Positions 31,951 through 43,828 of a stretch of 64,000 nucleotides of DNA are shown here, one piece after another (position 1 is the first letter of the stretch; each line of letters starts with the position of its first letter). A program made the position numbers and the translations under genes. A model generated the notes under the pieces. It made no database searches. It saw only the letters and a program-made list of their open reading frames with translations, and was not told where the DNA came from. Source of the stretch: Symbiodinium sp. CCMP2592 (taxonomy: Eukaryota; Sar; Dinophyceae; Suessiales; Symbiodiniaceae); contig CAJNDT010005390.1 of the NCBI GenBank assembly GCA_905221615.1, positions 234,994-298,993 on the forward strand, in the 5' to 3' direction.

Positions 31951-34605
31951 TTTATAGCAGAATCCAGAAATTTGCAGCATCAGTATCCTCACGCCCATAA
32001 GGTAAAGCACAGTGGATCCCAGCACCAGTCCTCCTAAACAAACCCATATTCCAACTTTCTGGGGTTCATTGTAGGAGGAATCTGAAGCCGCAGGCCCTTG
32101 CAGCTTCATGTGTTTGGCTAACAACCGCAGACCCTAAGCCTTGATCCAGACCAATCCCTAAACTCTGGAACCCTGAACCCGAAGCCTTAGGAAGCCGTGA
32201 ATCCTAAACGGCTCATGGCCTTTGGAGCAATGAAGTTTGGAGTTTGGAGCTATATCTTGCATGCACCTGGAAACCCCGAGAAGGCTTCTCTGAACACCGA
32301 AAGACAAAGATAGCAACCCTTAGACAGCCTTGATAAGACCCTTTGAAGTCCGTCTTCAACAGTATCAAAACCATACGGCATCATGACCCTCTGTGTCCCC
32401 GCGATTGGGGCCCAAAGGAGCAGCCAACTATACACAGTGTGACACACCCCTGTTGCAGGACCCTAGACCCTAAACCCTAAAGACTAAGCAAGGGTTTTTC
32501 AGCACCTGGAAGGGTTTATGTTTAGATGCTTTTTTGGGCTCAACCCTAAACCCTAAACCCCTAAAGCGTAAACCCCTAAACCGTAAACCCTAAAACCCGT
32601 TCAAAAGAAGGCCCTCAGCGGCGGTTCTACCTCCCCAGGATTGGCGGCAAAGGGTGCCGACGCCGCCCGACGGAGCAAATCCCCGTCCTTTCGGTTTAAA
32701 GGATTTGGCATGTGGATTTACGGTTTAGGATTTGGGAGGTGGTTTTAGGTTTAGGGTGTAATTAGGGTTTCAACGTCGCGGTTTCATTGAGGGTCTAAGG
32801 TTAAGGAGACATGAGATACCCAAACCCTAAACCCTGGACAGTGGTGTCGTGGCCTTCCCATGTTAGGGAGTTTCGGGCTTGTCTGGTCGCAAGACGCATG
32901 CAAGGCACTTCAGGATTCACCATAGCAGTCTTTCTTCCTAGTAGTAGAGTAGGCAACCTTTAACCTTTTTCCTCCCAAACCGTTCCGAAGCCACCCGACT
33001 GCCCCCACAGGTATTAACGCAAGCCGCAGGTACCTTTGTGAAATGTTTTGATCTCCTTAATGCTTCTTTGAAGTTGACTCCTTATCCCCGCGAAAATCTG
33101 CGATCATTGTCATCTTACGGGTTTACCAATGTTGTTCCCTCTTTGAAATCCCGACCCAACCTCCTTTCAGGGTCCCACGTTCGACACCTTCTTGAATCCA
33201 TCATAGTGCCGGGAGTCCGAGTCCTGAAATATTCGTATCGCATCCCCCAAATCACACCTCGTCCGTTGCCGGCCTGCTTCCCACAACACTTCTGAGCTTA
33301 ATTCGCAAATTCGCGAAGCTCGTCTCACGCCTTTCGCTGGGGACGCAGCTTATTCCACGTCGCGCTTTGACCTTTTTTGGGTAGTATAGTTCCTATATAA
33401 TCTTTATATAACCAAAAAGCTTAACCTTTAGTTCCCCATGATACCGGACAAGTAGGCCTTGCACAAGCATCCGGCGGGTTCCTCGTCGCCTGTTTCTTGA
33501 AGCTGTTCTGTCCCGTTGCCCGGATGTCACCTACTTGTCTTGGCGTGTTCCTTTCCGTGCGTTTCTCTTGCTGCTTTCATGCCGTCCCTGTTTCTACTGC
33601 TGGTATGTCCCTAAATGGTGACATGTCCCGAGTGTTTGGTAAGAATATCCCTCGTATTTTTCTAGACACAGCTATAACATTATCATACTACCCCCAAAAC
33701 TGATCTCTAAGGGCCCTATGTTCTATGCACCCTACACCCCAAACATGGCGCGCCGAGCTTTTTGTAACTGTGCTTCGACCCTCAAAATCACGACGGATGG
33801 GAATTCTCTCCTCACCATCCATGAAGTTTTATTCTCCCTCCATAGAGCCGCAAAGCCCAACAATAAGGTGGCACTGCTGCTGTGGGCGTTGCCGACGGAC
33901 AGCGGGGCGTGAATGTTGTATGTTCAGGGTGGGAACGTCTAGCAAGTATATGACCTGGTGGGCCCTCCCGTTTAATATTTCCAACAACCGAACCCTTTTC
34001 TGAATATTAAGGTCCCCGATACAAGTATATGACGGTCCGAAAAACTGGTACAGTTCTGATCTAACCTCCACCAAAACACTACTCCAATTATTACGGCGCT
34101 AAGTATGAGGGTTCGAGGGTCTGTGGGCATACATTCCGGTGCCTAGAACCCGAAGGGTTTGAAGGCCTAACCAACTCAGACTACAACCTAAGGCCTCAAA
34201 CCTCAAAGCCCTGAACCTGAATTCAAAAATACCCTATACAGACTGCTTCTAGTACTGGTAGTAGGCAACCCGAACTCAGACTCGAACCTCCCCCAACTAC
34301 TCCCGTCGGTCCCCAGGATACCCTATCGTGCAATGGCTTGGGTGATTGACAGCAGTGCTGCAGAGTGGTAAGTTTCGAGGTGAGCCTAAGGTCTCGTCAA
34401 CGTCCTGACGCCTGGAGACCCTTAAAAAAGAGAGCCCTATACAAAGCCCCTCCAGCCCTCGACCCCAGACCCAGAGGGGTCTTAAAGGGCTCCCACTGTG
34501 AGGAAAATTGATGTAACAAACTTCAGGGAAATAATTTCTAAAACCCATAGGGTTCCTTTTAAAGGTGTCTATAAGGATTACTATAAGGGGTATTATGGGG
34601 GTTTA
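31951..34605. other. Intergenic, no gene recognised
   Basis: Unique sequence with scattered telomere words; a weak palindrome near 33,376-33,450 around a TTATATAACC core. Several 60-90 codon frames without motifs. Confidence 0.4.
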
Positions 34606-34610
34606 GTATA

Positions 34611-34695
34611 GGGGGCCTTAAATAGTTACCTTAATACTATTTTGTGGGTTCCTTATTATCAGTATGCATATTAATGGGCCCCAAAACCCTGTGTA
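34611..34695. repeat. Palindrome family P5, copy 3 (partial)
   Basis: GGGGGCCTTAAATAGTTACC, then TACTATTTTGTGGGTTCCTTATTAT and GGGCCCCAAAACCCT; the terminal right arm is missing. A detached arm (CAAACCCTATTCTAATTATCAAGCC) lies at about 34,770-34,794. Confidence 0.7.
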
Positions 34696-34799
34696 TTTAC
34701 GTATTCTTTGAGGATGCATATGTCGTCCTTCGTTTCGCTCTTCGTCGACAGGCTTTCGCCCGCACCGCCCCAAACCCTATTCTAATTATCAAGCCACTA

Positions 34800-37080
34800 T
34801 ATTAATCCTCATGCAGTCGGGGTTTAGGCTTCAGGGATAGGGTTTAACGGGATAGGGATCAGGGGAATGACGTCTACAGACTGCTGCACTACACTCTTAA
34901 GCCTATAAACCCTAAACCCTATCCACCCTAAACCCTAAAACCCTATAGATCCTTTTAAAGGAACCCTTCTCGATCCCTTTAAAATAATCTCAGGTGGACC
35001 CTATAAGCCCTACACCCGAACTGGGCAGGATCTTTGGCCGACCCACTCTCCAGCGCTCTCGCTGCCCAACGCTGGCAGTTTTCGGCCCATCCGCCCCCTG
35101 GAGCTGAAAACGCAAATTGCGGGCTCAATTACTAGAATAAGGTAAAAATTTTTGGTTTTCAATAAATAGAATCGGGTGCTATTTTGGCTTTAAATAGATA
35201 ACTAGAAGAGGGTTCTATTTTGGTTGAAAATAACTATAATAAAATTGTGTTTTAGTGTTTAAGGGCGTGTTGACGGGGGTTGAGATGGTCTAGACATTGG
35301 GGCCGTAAGAAGCAGAGAAGGGGTCCCGTATGGGTTCTGGTAAGGATTCCTAGGGGGCTTTATGAGTATGTTTTCGGGGTTTAGATGGTAATAAGTGGAG
35401 TAGGGGTTCCTTCTAGAAGGATTCTATAGGCACTCGTACTCGAGGGGTGTAGAGGGGTTCTGTTTGCTAGAGGGTCTCAAATGGTCTCAATATTCAGAAC
35501 AGGGGTTTGGGATATACTATGATGGTAGACAGCTTGCTAAAGAGTTGTTGTTCTGTTTATTTCGAAGAGGGTTTGAGGCAGCAAGAAGAGAACGCTGACT
35601 GAGAAGCCTCTAGTTAAACACTTGAAGCGAGCCTAAGTCCTGTCGACTCCAAAGACTGTGGATTCGTTTTGGGTCCCTTGCCAGGGTCTGTGCTCAAGCA
35701 AACTCCTCTTCAAACTAGGTTTCCGGGAGCCGATTCGTACTTTCTGATGGCACGTTCATCTTCAGGGTGTAGCAGTTCGGGTGTAGGGCTTCGGAGACCG
35801 AGCCCGAAACGGATGGCCCTGGAGCGTTGAACGCTAAAACCGCAATCTTCCCACAGTTCATCCTGACTGCATAGCGAACCCTCCCTGACGTCTAGCAAAC
35901 CCCAATGTTGAAAGCCCTACAAATGCGTTTAAAGAGTTTTAGTGGATACCACTCCAATTGAGTGTCACCACGCCACTCCCCCGCGACATTTAATTTCACG
36001 AGTAAGATTCCGTAGGATGAAACCATGGGAAGGGAGCCACGTAAACAGCCATGCTCGAGCCCACAGCAAGGCCTCCCACTTTGGGAACCCATATCAATCA
36101 ACTTCACACCCCTACATGGGGTGAGAAAATGGAAGTTGCATAGCTTAAAGGTTTTACGATTAGGATGAATATTGCATAGCACGTGATCCACCCGCCTCGA
36201 TAAAAGGCACTGAAATTGTAAGCCATGCCCTCAAATCTGTCGCAGCGAAGGGTTTGAGAAGAATCCTCGAGGACCTTTCAAGTGAAGTGCTGTCAATCTT
36301 TGCAGCTGATGGTCCTTTCGCATCCTCAAAGTTTGCCGATGATGTGCTAAAGTGCAAGGGGCGCAATTCGTGGTGCCCAAACGGGGGCAGAGGTTCAACG
36401 AAACCTCAAGCAGGCGATCACGTCCCAAGGGTGCGAGCACAGATGGCGAGGGAGATGTTTGCATTGGATAGGAAGGTTGATTCTACATGTCTTGTCAGAA
36501 TGGCTTTATGGAGCTTGTAAACTCCTATCAACACCCATTCTAATGTGACGGTTTTGTGATGTTTGTAGATACCTAAACCCTGAAACCCTGAACTGAACGG
36601 GCTCTTTCAAGGTGATTAGGACGTTTCTACAAACCTATATCGCTAAATTATCCTGAGTCGTAAAACTCCCACCCGCTGCTTGGTGGATCTGGAAACTGAG
36701 TAAGTAAGGCTATAATGGGCTTTCGGGTTTGGGGTTTAGGGTTTATGGCCTAGGGTTTCTCGGGATGTAGTTAGAAGCGCGGTTGGCTACAGGTCTCCTT
36801 ATTTTCCAACCCCAGTCACTATAGTCCATGATCTTTAAAGCCCCAAACCCTCATGCCTGGAGGCCCTAAGTTCCCTCCTGTAAGGCAACAACCCCAGTCA
36901 TGATCTTTAATACCCGAAGCCCTAATGGAGGCCTTTAAGGGCACCTTAAAGTCCAACCAACACTTGACCCGACATCCGGACCCAGATTACGCCTCCAACC
37001 GCGCGGTGCTCTGGCGCGACGACTGCGCCGAGACGGCGCCGCGGTGGATTGGCGCTGAGCCAAGGTCGACACCAAACCCT
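34800..37080. other. Intergenic, no gene recognised
   Basis: 35,130-35,240 shows repeats of AATAGAATAGGGTTCTATTTTGG type. Frames at 35,710-36,520 on both strands lack motifs. Confidence 0.4.
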
Positions 37081-37081
37081 A

Positions 37082-37158
37082 AACCGAGCCAGGGTTTAGG
37101 GTTTAGGGCCTAGGGTTTGGGGTTTAGGGTTTAGGGCCTAGGGTTTGGGGTTTAGGGT
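37082..37158. repeat. Interstitial telomere-like repeats with GGGCCTAGGG variants
   Basis: TTTAGGG units alternating with TTTAGGGCCTAGGG and TTTGGGG; the same variant order recurs at 42,452-42,515, suggesting a shared origin of the two blocks. Confidence 0.85.
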
Positions 37159-37550
37159 GTGTCCATCGTATTCGCTCGCTCGGGTGTAAATCTCCCCGAG
37201 CCGCTCGCTCCAGCACAGCTAAGTGACTCCCACCCTAGACCCACCCAGACACAACTCAATTAGGGTTTAGGGTTTTCTACCCCCCAAACCCCCCTATCAA
37301 GGGGGGCTTATTTTTTCTTCACGGCTTCCCAGCGCAGACGCGGGTTTGGCTTAGTGGGCCTGTAGTTTTCTTATAGGCAGAAAGGTAGTTGAGGAGATGC
37401 AAGTCATGACATTTGACAGCTGTGGTTGCTATCGTAAAGCGATGGCGTGACCGCAGCCTCAGCTGTTTCAGGCAATGCTTTCTTTCGTTGAGTAGCTCTC
37501 TTGAGAGCCAATCGGCAAGACTAACACAAACTTTCTAGTGTATATAACGA

Positions 37551-38288
37551 TTATAGAGAAACAGCACTGTGGCCTTGTTGTTTTGCAGGTCCACGAAGTC
37601 GAACAGCAGTGGGCACAGTCCGATGTGGAAACACTGAAAGATATGAAATCGAATTTGAGAGCTGTAGTTTCTTATTGAAGCGACGTCGTCTCGTAAGCGC
37701 CTCCGGCCCAGCCTCGTCCCGGAAGGCCCTCTGCTCTAGCAGATGCATTGCCCCCAAATACAGGCGGCCACTTTCGAGCGCTAAGGCCACCAAGGCCTTT
37801 TGCAAGTCTTCGCCTCCTTCCTTCAAGAATGCAAGGTAGCTTTTCATGGCTTTGGTCACTTCCTTGCGAGCCGCGGTACCATCTTTGCCGACGTCCAAAG
37901 TGGCCACCGCTTCTTTGAATGCTTTCCCTGCGGGCTCATTCAGGATGGCGGCTAGGGACGCAGCACCTGTTTTGTGCGCTTTGACCTTCTGCCGAACCAC
38001 TTCTTGGACGCAGTGGTTTGCCGCAGACGCGGCAAAGGAAAGCCCCCAACCTGGACGGAGGAGCATCTCGGCGTTCTTCGACGATCTGGTGGAAAGCAAG
38101 TTGGCAGGGTCCAGGAACTCCTTGGCGTCCTCCTTGTCGCCAACGTAGACAGGGTTGCCCTCTACATCAGGGTAGGCTGCGAGGGATTTCTTCGGGAACA
38201 GTTCGTATTTTGGGATATTGTCGCTCTTCACCTTCTTGCTGGAGCTTCCAGCTTTCGCCGCGGATGCTCGTAGGAGCTTGCGCCCCAT
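37551..38288 (-). CDS. Hypothetical Ala/Lys-rich protein
   Basis: Open minus-strand frame of 245 codons beginning MGRKLLRASAAKAGSSSKKV. After a basic N-terminus comes KYELFPKKSLAAYPDVEGNP and then a long helical Ala/Lys/Glu-rich body (EVTKAMKSYLAFLKEGGEDL, ALVALALESGRLYLGAMHLL) until about codon 215. The last ~30 codons look like read-through into non-coding sequence, so a donor probably lies near 37,640. Opposite-strand frames over the same interval are shadows. No family is recognised. The next frame upstream on the same strand (38,825-39,287) may be a preceding exon or a separate gene. Confidence 0.5.
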   Translation of the reverse strand: MGRKLLRASAAKAGSSSKKVKSDNIPKYELFPKKSLAAYPDVEGNPVYVGDKEDAKEFLDPANLLSTRSSKNAEMLLRPGWGLSFAASAANHCVQEVVRQKVKAHKTGAASLAAILNEPAGKAFKEAVATLDVGKDGTAARKEVTKAMKSYLAFLKEGGEDLQKALVALALESGRLYLGAMHLLEQRAFRDEAGPEALTRRRRFNKKLQLSNSISYLSVFPHRTVPTAVRLRGPAKQQGHSAVSL

Positions 38289-38394
38289 GGCAGTAGACGA
38301 AATTTAACGAGATACAAACTCACTACGTCTGAGAACCTGGAAAGATGGCGGCAGCGAATACGTAGGTTCATGCACACGTCTATATGAGTGTGTC

Positions 38395-38455
38395 GGGTTT
38401 GCCCGTGTGGGCCTGTGAGTCTGCGCACGTACGCGTGCGCGTGTGCGCGCGTCTG
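38395..38455. repeat. Alternating purine-pyrimidine (GC/GT) tract
   Basis: CGCACGTACGCGTGCGCGTG followed by TGCGCGCGTC: strong alternating pattern, a potential Z-DNA segment. Confidence 0.7.
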
Positions 38456-38824
38456 TATAGTCTTTGTAAATATGCGCCACAAAAGTGTGCCAAGCCTTGC
38501 AGCTAGAGGTACATCAATGGACTGCACGTACATGTAACATAGAAGATTTAGAGTCTACAGGGTGTAGCCGAATGGTTCTGACAAGCCCCGACACTGACAA
38601 GCTGTCATGTTTGCGGGCAACAGCAAAGCAATCGTGCATCACGTATTCACATTTTTGTGCCGCCTTGCGCAGCCGAACAGCTTCTTTGCTAATGCTGTTC
38701 CGAGAGCTCAGGCGTGGAACAACTGCAGGTCGCTGTGTTCCCTTAAAAACTCTATATAATCAATGTTTACCTTTCTGCGAACACACTACAGCACAGCCAC
38801 GCACGGACATGCTTGACTGTGGGC

Positions 38825-39287
38825 TCACTCGGGGTCAGACTCCAGCGCCAGGTGGTCGCGGCCAGCAGCGCTAGCTTCTGGAGCGACACCATCCTCAGCT
38901 CCGCTGGCAGCAGCATCAGCACCACCAGCACCACCAGCACCAGCAGCAGCAGCCGCAGCGGGGCGGCGAAATACCCGCTCCTGGCGTCGATGCTCTGCAC
39001 GCTCCACACGAGCTTCGAACTCCTGGCGCAGACACTTGCCCTGTGTGTCGAACCGGTCGATCCGCTCCAGGGCAAGCTCGAAGCTATCACTGCTCCCCTT
39101 GATGAGCAGCAGTGCAGAAGTGACGTCCTGTCCCCGCCGGCTCGCAAGAGCCGCTGCCAGAGAGGATGCCGAACAGAACGCGCAAGTCTTCCCTGACCCA
39201 GCGTCTGGAGACGATCCCGTTCCTGCTTTGAAGGGGCAGCGGCCGTGCCAGCCCTCGCAGACAGCAAAGGCCTTCAGCTGCCGCGAC
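38825..39287 (-). CDS. Protein with WHGRCPF...CAFC Cys/His motif
   Basis: Minus-strand frame of about 154 codons from MSRQLKAFAVCEGWHGRCPF (a Met six codons further upstream is also in frame). The motif C-x2-WH-x2-CPF, followed about 20 residues later by TCAFCSASSLAAAL, could bind one zinc. It continues with a helical segment (FELALERIDRFDTQGKCLRQ, RRQERVFRRP) and an Ala/Gly-rich tail. I recognise this N-terminal Cys/His layout from memory as common at the start of dinoflagellate hypothetical proteins. The tail ends at a stop within an Ala/Glu-rich stretch. Function unknown. Confidence 0.55.
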
Positions 39288-39371
39288 ATTGCTGCAGAAG
39301 ATTGCAAGCAGAAAAGAGCCCAAAAGCACCTGTAATCGGAAGGTTCAGTGTCAACTCAACGAATGACTGGG

Positions 39372-39540
39372 AGTAATAGTAGTGGTAGTAGTAGTAGTAG
39401 TAGCAGTAGTAGTAGCAGTAGTAGCAGTAGTAGCAGTAGTAGCAGTAGTAGCAGTAGTAGCAGTAGTAGCAGTAGTAGCAGTAGCAGTATTAGTAGTAGT
39501 AGTAGCAGCAATAGGAGCAGCAAGAATACCAATAATTATA

Positions 39541-39606
<66 letters not shown>

Positions 39607-39655
39607 TGGTAGTACTAGTAGTAGTAGCAGTAGCAGTAGCAGTAGTAATAGTTCG
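39372..39655. repeat. (AGT)n / (AGC-AGT)n microsatellite
   Basis: Nearly pure AGT/AGC trinucleotides broken at 39,510-39,545 by a short unique stretch (AATACCAATAATTATAAAG). Poly-Ser, poly-Val and poly-Leu frames here are artefacts. Confidence 0.96.
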
Positions 39656-39659
39656 GGTT

Positions 39660-41780
39660 CCTGTCCGTTGGGGTCCTCCTTCATTAAGAAGGCAAAGATA
39701 GGGGAGCGCCGTCCGTACGGGCAGTGGGGGCCATCCATACGGACAGTGGGGTCCTCCTTCATTAAGAAGGCAAAGATAAGGTATGGGTTCAAATTGGACG
39801 TAAGGTGTCTCCTTCATTAAGAAGGCAAAGATAGGGGGCGCCGTCCGCACGGCGCCGTCCGTACGGGCAGTGGGACCCGCCCGAACCGCCGTCCGTACGG
39901 GCAGTGGTGGTCTCCTTCATTAAGAAGGCAAAGAGAAGGGAGCGCCGTCCGTACGGGCAGGGAGGCGCCCGAACTTTCCACACGGACAGTGAGGTCCTCC
40001 TTCATTAAGAAGGCAAAGACAAGGGAGCGCCTCCTTCATTAAGAAAGCAAAGATAGGAGAGCGCCGTCCGCACGGCGCCGTCCGTACGGGCAGTGGGGGG
40101 CGCCCGAACCGGCCGTCCGTACGGGCAGTGGTGGTCACCTTCATTAAGAAGGCAAAGATAAGGGAGCGCCGTCCGTACGGGCAGGGGGCCGCCCGAACCG
40201 GCCGTCCGTACGGACAGCGGGGTCCTTTTCATTAAGAAGGCAAAGTAGGTAGCGCCGTCAGGGGGCCGCCCGAACCGGCCGTCCGTACGGAGAGTGGGGT
40301 CCTCCTTCATTAAGAAGGCAAAGATAGGGGAGCGCCGCCGTCCGTACGGGCAGTGGTGGTCTCCTTCATTAAGAAGGCAAAGAGAAGGGAGCGCCGTCCG
40401 TACGGGCAGGGAGGCGCCCGAACTTTCCACACGGACAGTGAGGTCCTCCTTCATTAAGAAGGCAAAGACAAGGGAGCGCCTCCTTCATTAAGAAAGCAAA
40501 GATAGGAGAGCGCCGTCCGCACGGCGCCGTCCGTACGGGCAGTGGGGGGCACCCGAACCGGCCGTCCGTACGGGCAGTGGTGGTCACCTTCATTAAGAAG
40601 GCAAAGATAAGGGAGCGCCGTCTGCACGGGCAGGGGGCCGCCCGAACCGGCCGTCCGTACGGACAGCGGGGTCCTTTTCATTAAGAAGGCAAAGTAGGTA
40701 GCGCCGTCAGGGGGCCGCCCGAACCGGCCGTCCGTACGGAGAGTGGGGTCCTCCTTCATTAAGAAGGCAAAGATAGGGGAGCGCCGCCGTCCGTACGGGC
40801 AGTGGGAACCGCCCGAACCGCCGTCCGTACGGGCAGTGGTGGTCTCCTTCATTAAGAAGGCAAAGAGAAGGGAGCGCCGTCCGTACGGGCAGGGAGGCGC
40901 CCGAACTTTCCACACGGACAGTGAGGTCCTCCTTCATTAAGAAGGCAAAGACAAGGGAGCGCCTCCTTCATTAAGAAAGCAAAGATAGGAGAGCGCCGTC
41001 CGCACGGCGCCGTCCGTACGGGCAGTGGGGGGCGCCCGAACCGGCCGTCCGTACGGGCAGTGGTGGTCACCTTCATTAAGAAGGCAAAGATAAGGGAGCG
41101 CCGTCCGTACGGGCAGGGGGCCGCCCGAACCGGCCGTCCGTACGGACAGCGGGGTCCTTTTCATTAAGAAGGCAAAGTAGGTAGCGCCGTCAGGGGACCG
41201 CCCGAACCGGCCGTCCGTACGGAGAGTGGGGTTCCCTTCATTAAGAAGGCAAAGATAGGGGAGCGCCGCCGTCCGTACGGGCAGTGGGAACCGCCCGAAC
41301 CGCCGTCTCCTTCATTAAGAAGGCAAAGAGAAGGGAGCGCCGTCCGTACGGGCAGGGAGGCGCCCGAACTTTCCACACGGACAGTGAGGTCCTCCTTCAT
41401 TAAGAAGGCAAAGACAAGGGAGCGCCTCCTTCATTAAGAAAGCAAAGATAGGAGAGCGCCGTCCGCACGGCGCCGTCCGTACGGGCAGTGGGGGGCACCC
41501 GAACCGGCCGTCCGTACGGGCAGTGGTGGTCACCTTCATTAAGAAGGCAAAGATAAGGGAGCGCCGTCTGCACGGGCAGGGGGCCGCCCGAACCGGCCGT
41601 CCGTACGGACAGCGGGGTCCTTTTCATTAAGAAGGCAAAGTAGGTAGCGCCGTCAGGGGGCCGCCCGAACCGGCCGTCCGTACGGAGAGTGGGGTCCTCC
41701 TTCATTAAGAAGGCAAAGATAGGGGAGTGCCGTCCGGACGGGCAGTGGGGGCAGCCCGAACCGGCCGTGCACACGGACAG
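39660..41780. repeat. Hairpin-rich minisatellite with ~450-480 bp higher-order period
   Basis: Two alternating words build the array: TTCATTAAGAAGGCAAAGA and GCCGTCCGTACGGGCAG. The second is a near-perfect palindrome about CCGTACGG (also CCGTCCGTACGGACAG). A marker variant, CTCCTTCATTAAGAAAGC, recurs at 40,031, 40,480, 40,963 and 41,426 (spacing 449, 483, 463), showing higher-order units. Minus-strand frames such as FAFLMKEDP are repeat-driven. The last unit (41,700-41,830) is diverged. Confidence 0.93.
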
Positions 41781-41784
41781 TGGG

Positions 41785-42450
41785 GTCCCTTTCATGGCCC
41801 AGGCACATCACCTGGGCCGGTTGGTCCTTCACTGAGAAGGACGACGAAGCGCCCTTATGCAGAGGGGCCCGGGCCCATCACAGCACTGACTGCGGCGGTC
41901 GTGGCTCCCTGCCAGCGCAACGTGCTGTGAGGGGCTTTGGTGGGGCCTTCAAAGACTGCTCTGGTGGGTGCTGGGTGCTCTGGCGGGGGTGCTCCCGACT
42001 TGTGGGGAACCACAAATGGCCGCAGATCCTCTCCCTTGTGGGGAACCACGCGGGCCGTCACAGCAATGGCTCCGGCACTGGCGGCTGATGGCCGGGACAC
42101 GGCGCTGTGCTGGGCTTAGGCGCCTGGGGGTACCCCCCCGACCACCAAACAAACCCGTTACCGCGGCTCGCTGGCAAATGGTCTGGGCTTAAGGGTATTA
42201 GCTTTTAATAGAGGTGTGCTTGCCGGGCACACTATATTACTATATAAGCAGCTTACCTCACTTGGTGGTATGGCCAAGGCCCTATTGCAAAGCGTCTGTT
42301 CCAGGCCCAGCTGGAGGCTTAACCCTCCAGCAGCAGGAGGCAATTTGCAAAGCAACTCGTAAGGCCGCTCGCAGCACAGCTGCTCGGGCTCTGCCTGGCC
42401 TCAGCAGACACCGCTCGGGCTCTGCTTCATGCGCACTATCGAGCCCTCGC
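41785..42450. other. Unique G/C-richer segment, no gene recognised
   Basis: Contains a 15-bp direct repeat (TTGTGGGGAACCAC near 41,999 and 42,038). Overlapping short frames on both strands lack domains. Confidence 0.4.
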
Positions 42451-42451
42451 T

Positions 42452-42690
42452 AAGTTTAGGGCCTAGGGTTTAGGGTTTAGGGCCTAGGGTTTGGGGTTTA
42501 GGGTTTAGGGTTCGTTGTGAGGATTCCAGACGTGTTCTGAAACGGGTTGAGGGTCCAGGAAGGGGGGGGGTTTGGTGTTTCAGCGGGGCAGGGAGCTTCG
42601 GGATTTAGGGTTTAGGGATTTAGGGGTTTGGGGTTTAGGATTCAAGGATTTAGGGGTTTAGGGTTTAGGATTTAGGGTTTAGGGGGGTAG
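42452..42690. repeat. Interstitial telomere-like repeats (TTTAGGG), two blocks
   Basis: Blocks at 42,452-42,515 (with GGGCCTAGGG variants as at 37,082) and 42,600-42,690 (with GGATTTAGGGG variants). Confidence 0.88.
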
Positions 42691-42963
42691 AGGTGTCGGA
42701 TTTCTTGAGGGTTGAGGAGTTTAGCGGAAGATCCCGGGTTAAAGGCTTCTGGGTTCGGGGGTTCAGGGTTCAGGGGCTTAGAGTTCAGGCTTGAGGGTTT
42801 AGGGTTTGGGGTGAGAATAGCGTTAAGATTTTCGCAGGAAGCAAAATCAGTCCCAGGCCAGCAATCATTGGGTATTTCGGACAGGTCGTGCCATTCTACA
42901 AAATACTAGAGGGGCCTGAACAGCTACCCGTACGGTTTCAGTGCGTATTTTTTGTAACCATTC

Positions 42964-43009
42964 TATAGTATACGCCAAAATCCTATTCTAACTATTGTGG
43001 CCCCTCATA
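42964..43009. repeat. Palindrome family P5, half copy
   Basis: Right arm only: GTATACGCCAAAATCCTATT followed by CTAACTATTGTGGCCCCT. Confidence 0.6.
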
Positions 43010-43259
43010 ATTTCCTGAGTTCAGCATGAAGCTCTGTCCTAAAGCAGGCCATGAGCTGCTAGTCTTGGAGTTTCTACACCGTGCGCGAGGGTCCGAAGTT
43101 CGGCGCTGTACCAAAACCTCAAACAGCAGGATCTTCATGGTAGAGATCCAACAAGTGCGAGCTTTTGGCATGGACTTCGATTCTTCTTGTTGTTGCAGCA
43201 TACTTCAGACTACAATTTTCAGCAAGATGGTCAAAGTTGCTGTGTAATTTCTGTGTAAT

Positions 43260-43456
43260 GTAGGGGCCTTGCTAATTATTATTGTGGGGGTTCCTTATTG
43301 GAACTATACTATACTATGGTCTCCTTAGGAATTAATTGCTTTACTTTTGTGCATATAAAACCCAAGAGAATATTAAACATATTATTTTTATAATGGTTCT
43401 AAGGGGGGTTAGTATAACACACCCCGAAACCGTATTCTAATTATGAAGGCCCCTGG
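43260..43456. repeat. Palindrome family P5, copy with ~95-bp internal insert
   Basis: Left half TAGGGGCCTTGCTAATTATT and right half CCGTATTCTAATTATGAAGG plus CCCCTGG are separated by ~95 bp of A/T-rich sequence (about 43,318-43,412) absent from other copies. Confidence 0.65.
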
Positions 43457-43627
43457 ATTAGTGAGTCTTCGACTGCCTGGTCGGGGCGGGTTTCTGGGTT
43501 GGAAGGGGGCGTGGCCGATGCCAGGGTTCAGCAAAGATCGAAGGAAGCTTATAGACGGTTTAGGGTTTAGGGGTTTAGGGTTTAGACAGGAATGTCAAAC
43601 ATGAGGCGTGTCAAAAAAAGTCATTAC

Positions 43628-43717
43628 CCATAGGCCCCAGAGTAGTTCCTTTTTGGGGTTACCTTATAGGATTCTGCAGATGAACCCCCAAATTGGAACT
43701 ACTATGCGGCCTATGGA
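43628..43717. repeat. Palindrome P9 (CCCATAGGCC arms)
   Basis: CCCATAGGCCCCAGAGTAGTTCC on the left (read 20 + 3), mirrored by GGAACTACTATGCGGCCTATGG on the right; centre TTACCTTATAGGATTCTG. Confidence 0.8.
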
Positions 43718-43828
43718 TAGTTTTCCTGAGCCGAATCCACATTTTCAAAGGTTGAACCTTCAAAGCCTGCACTTCCTTAACCTCTCCACTGTTTGCAGAT
43801 CCTAAACCCTAAACCTTGAACCCTACCT

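Noticed and set aside
39348..39701. Poly-Ser/poly-Val frame in the AGT array
   Set aside because: Pure trinucleotide repeat; all frames are open by composition.
39536..41795. Minus-strand frames repeating FAFLMKED and LPVRTA
   Set aside because: Reflect the minisatellite words; frame changes from unit to unit.
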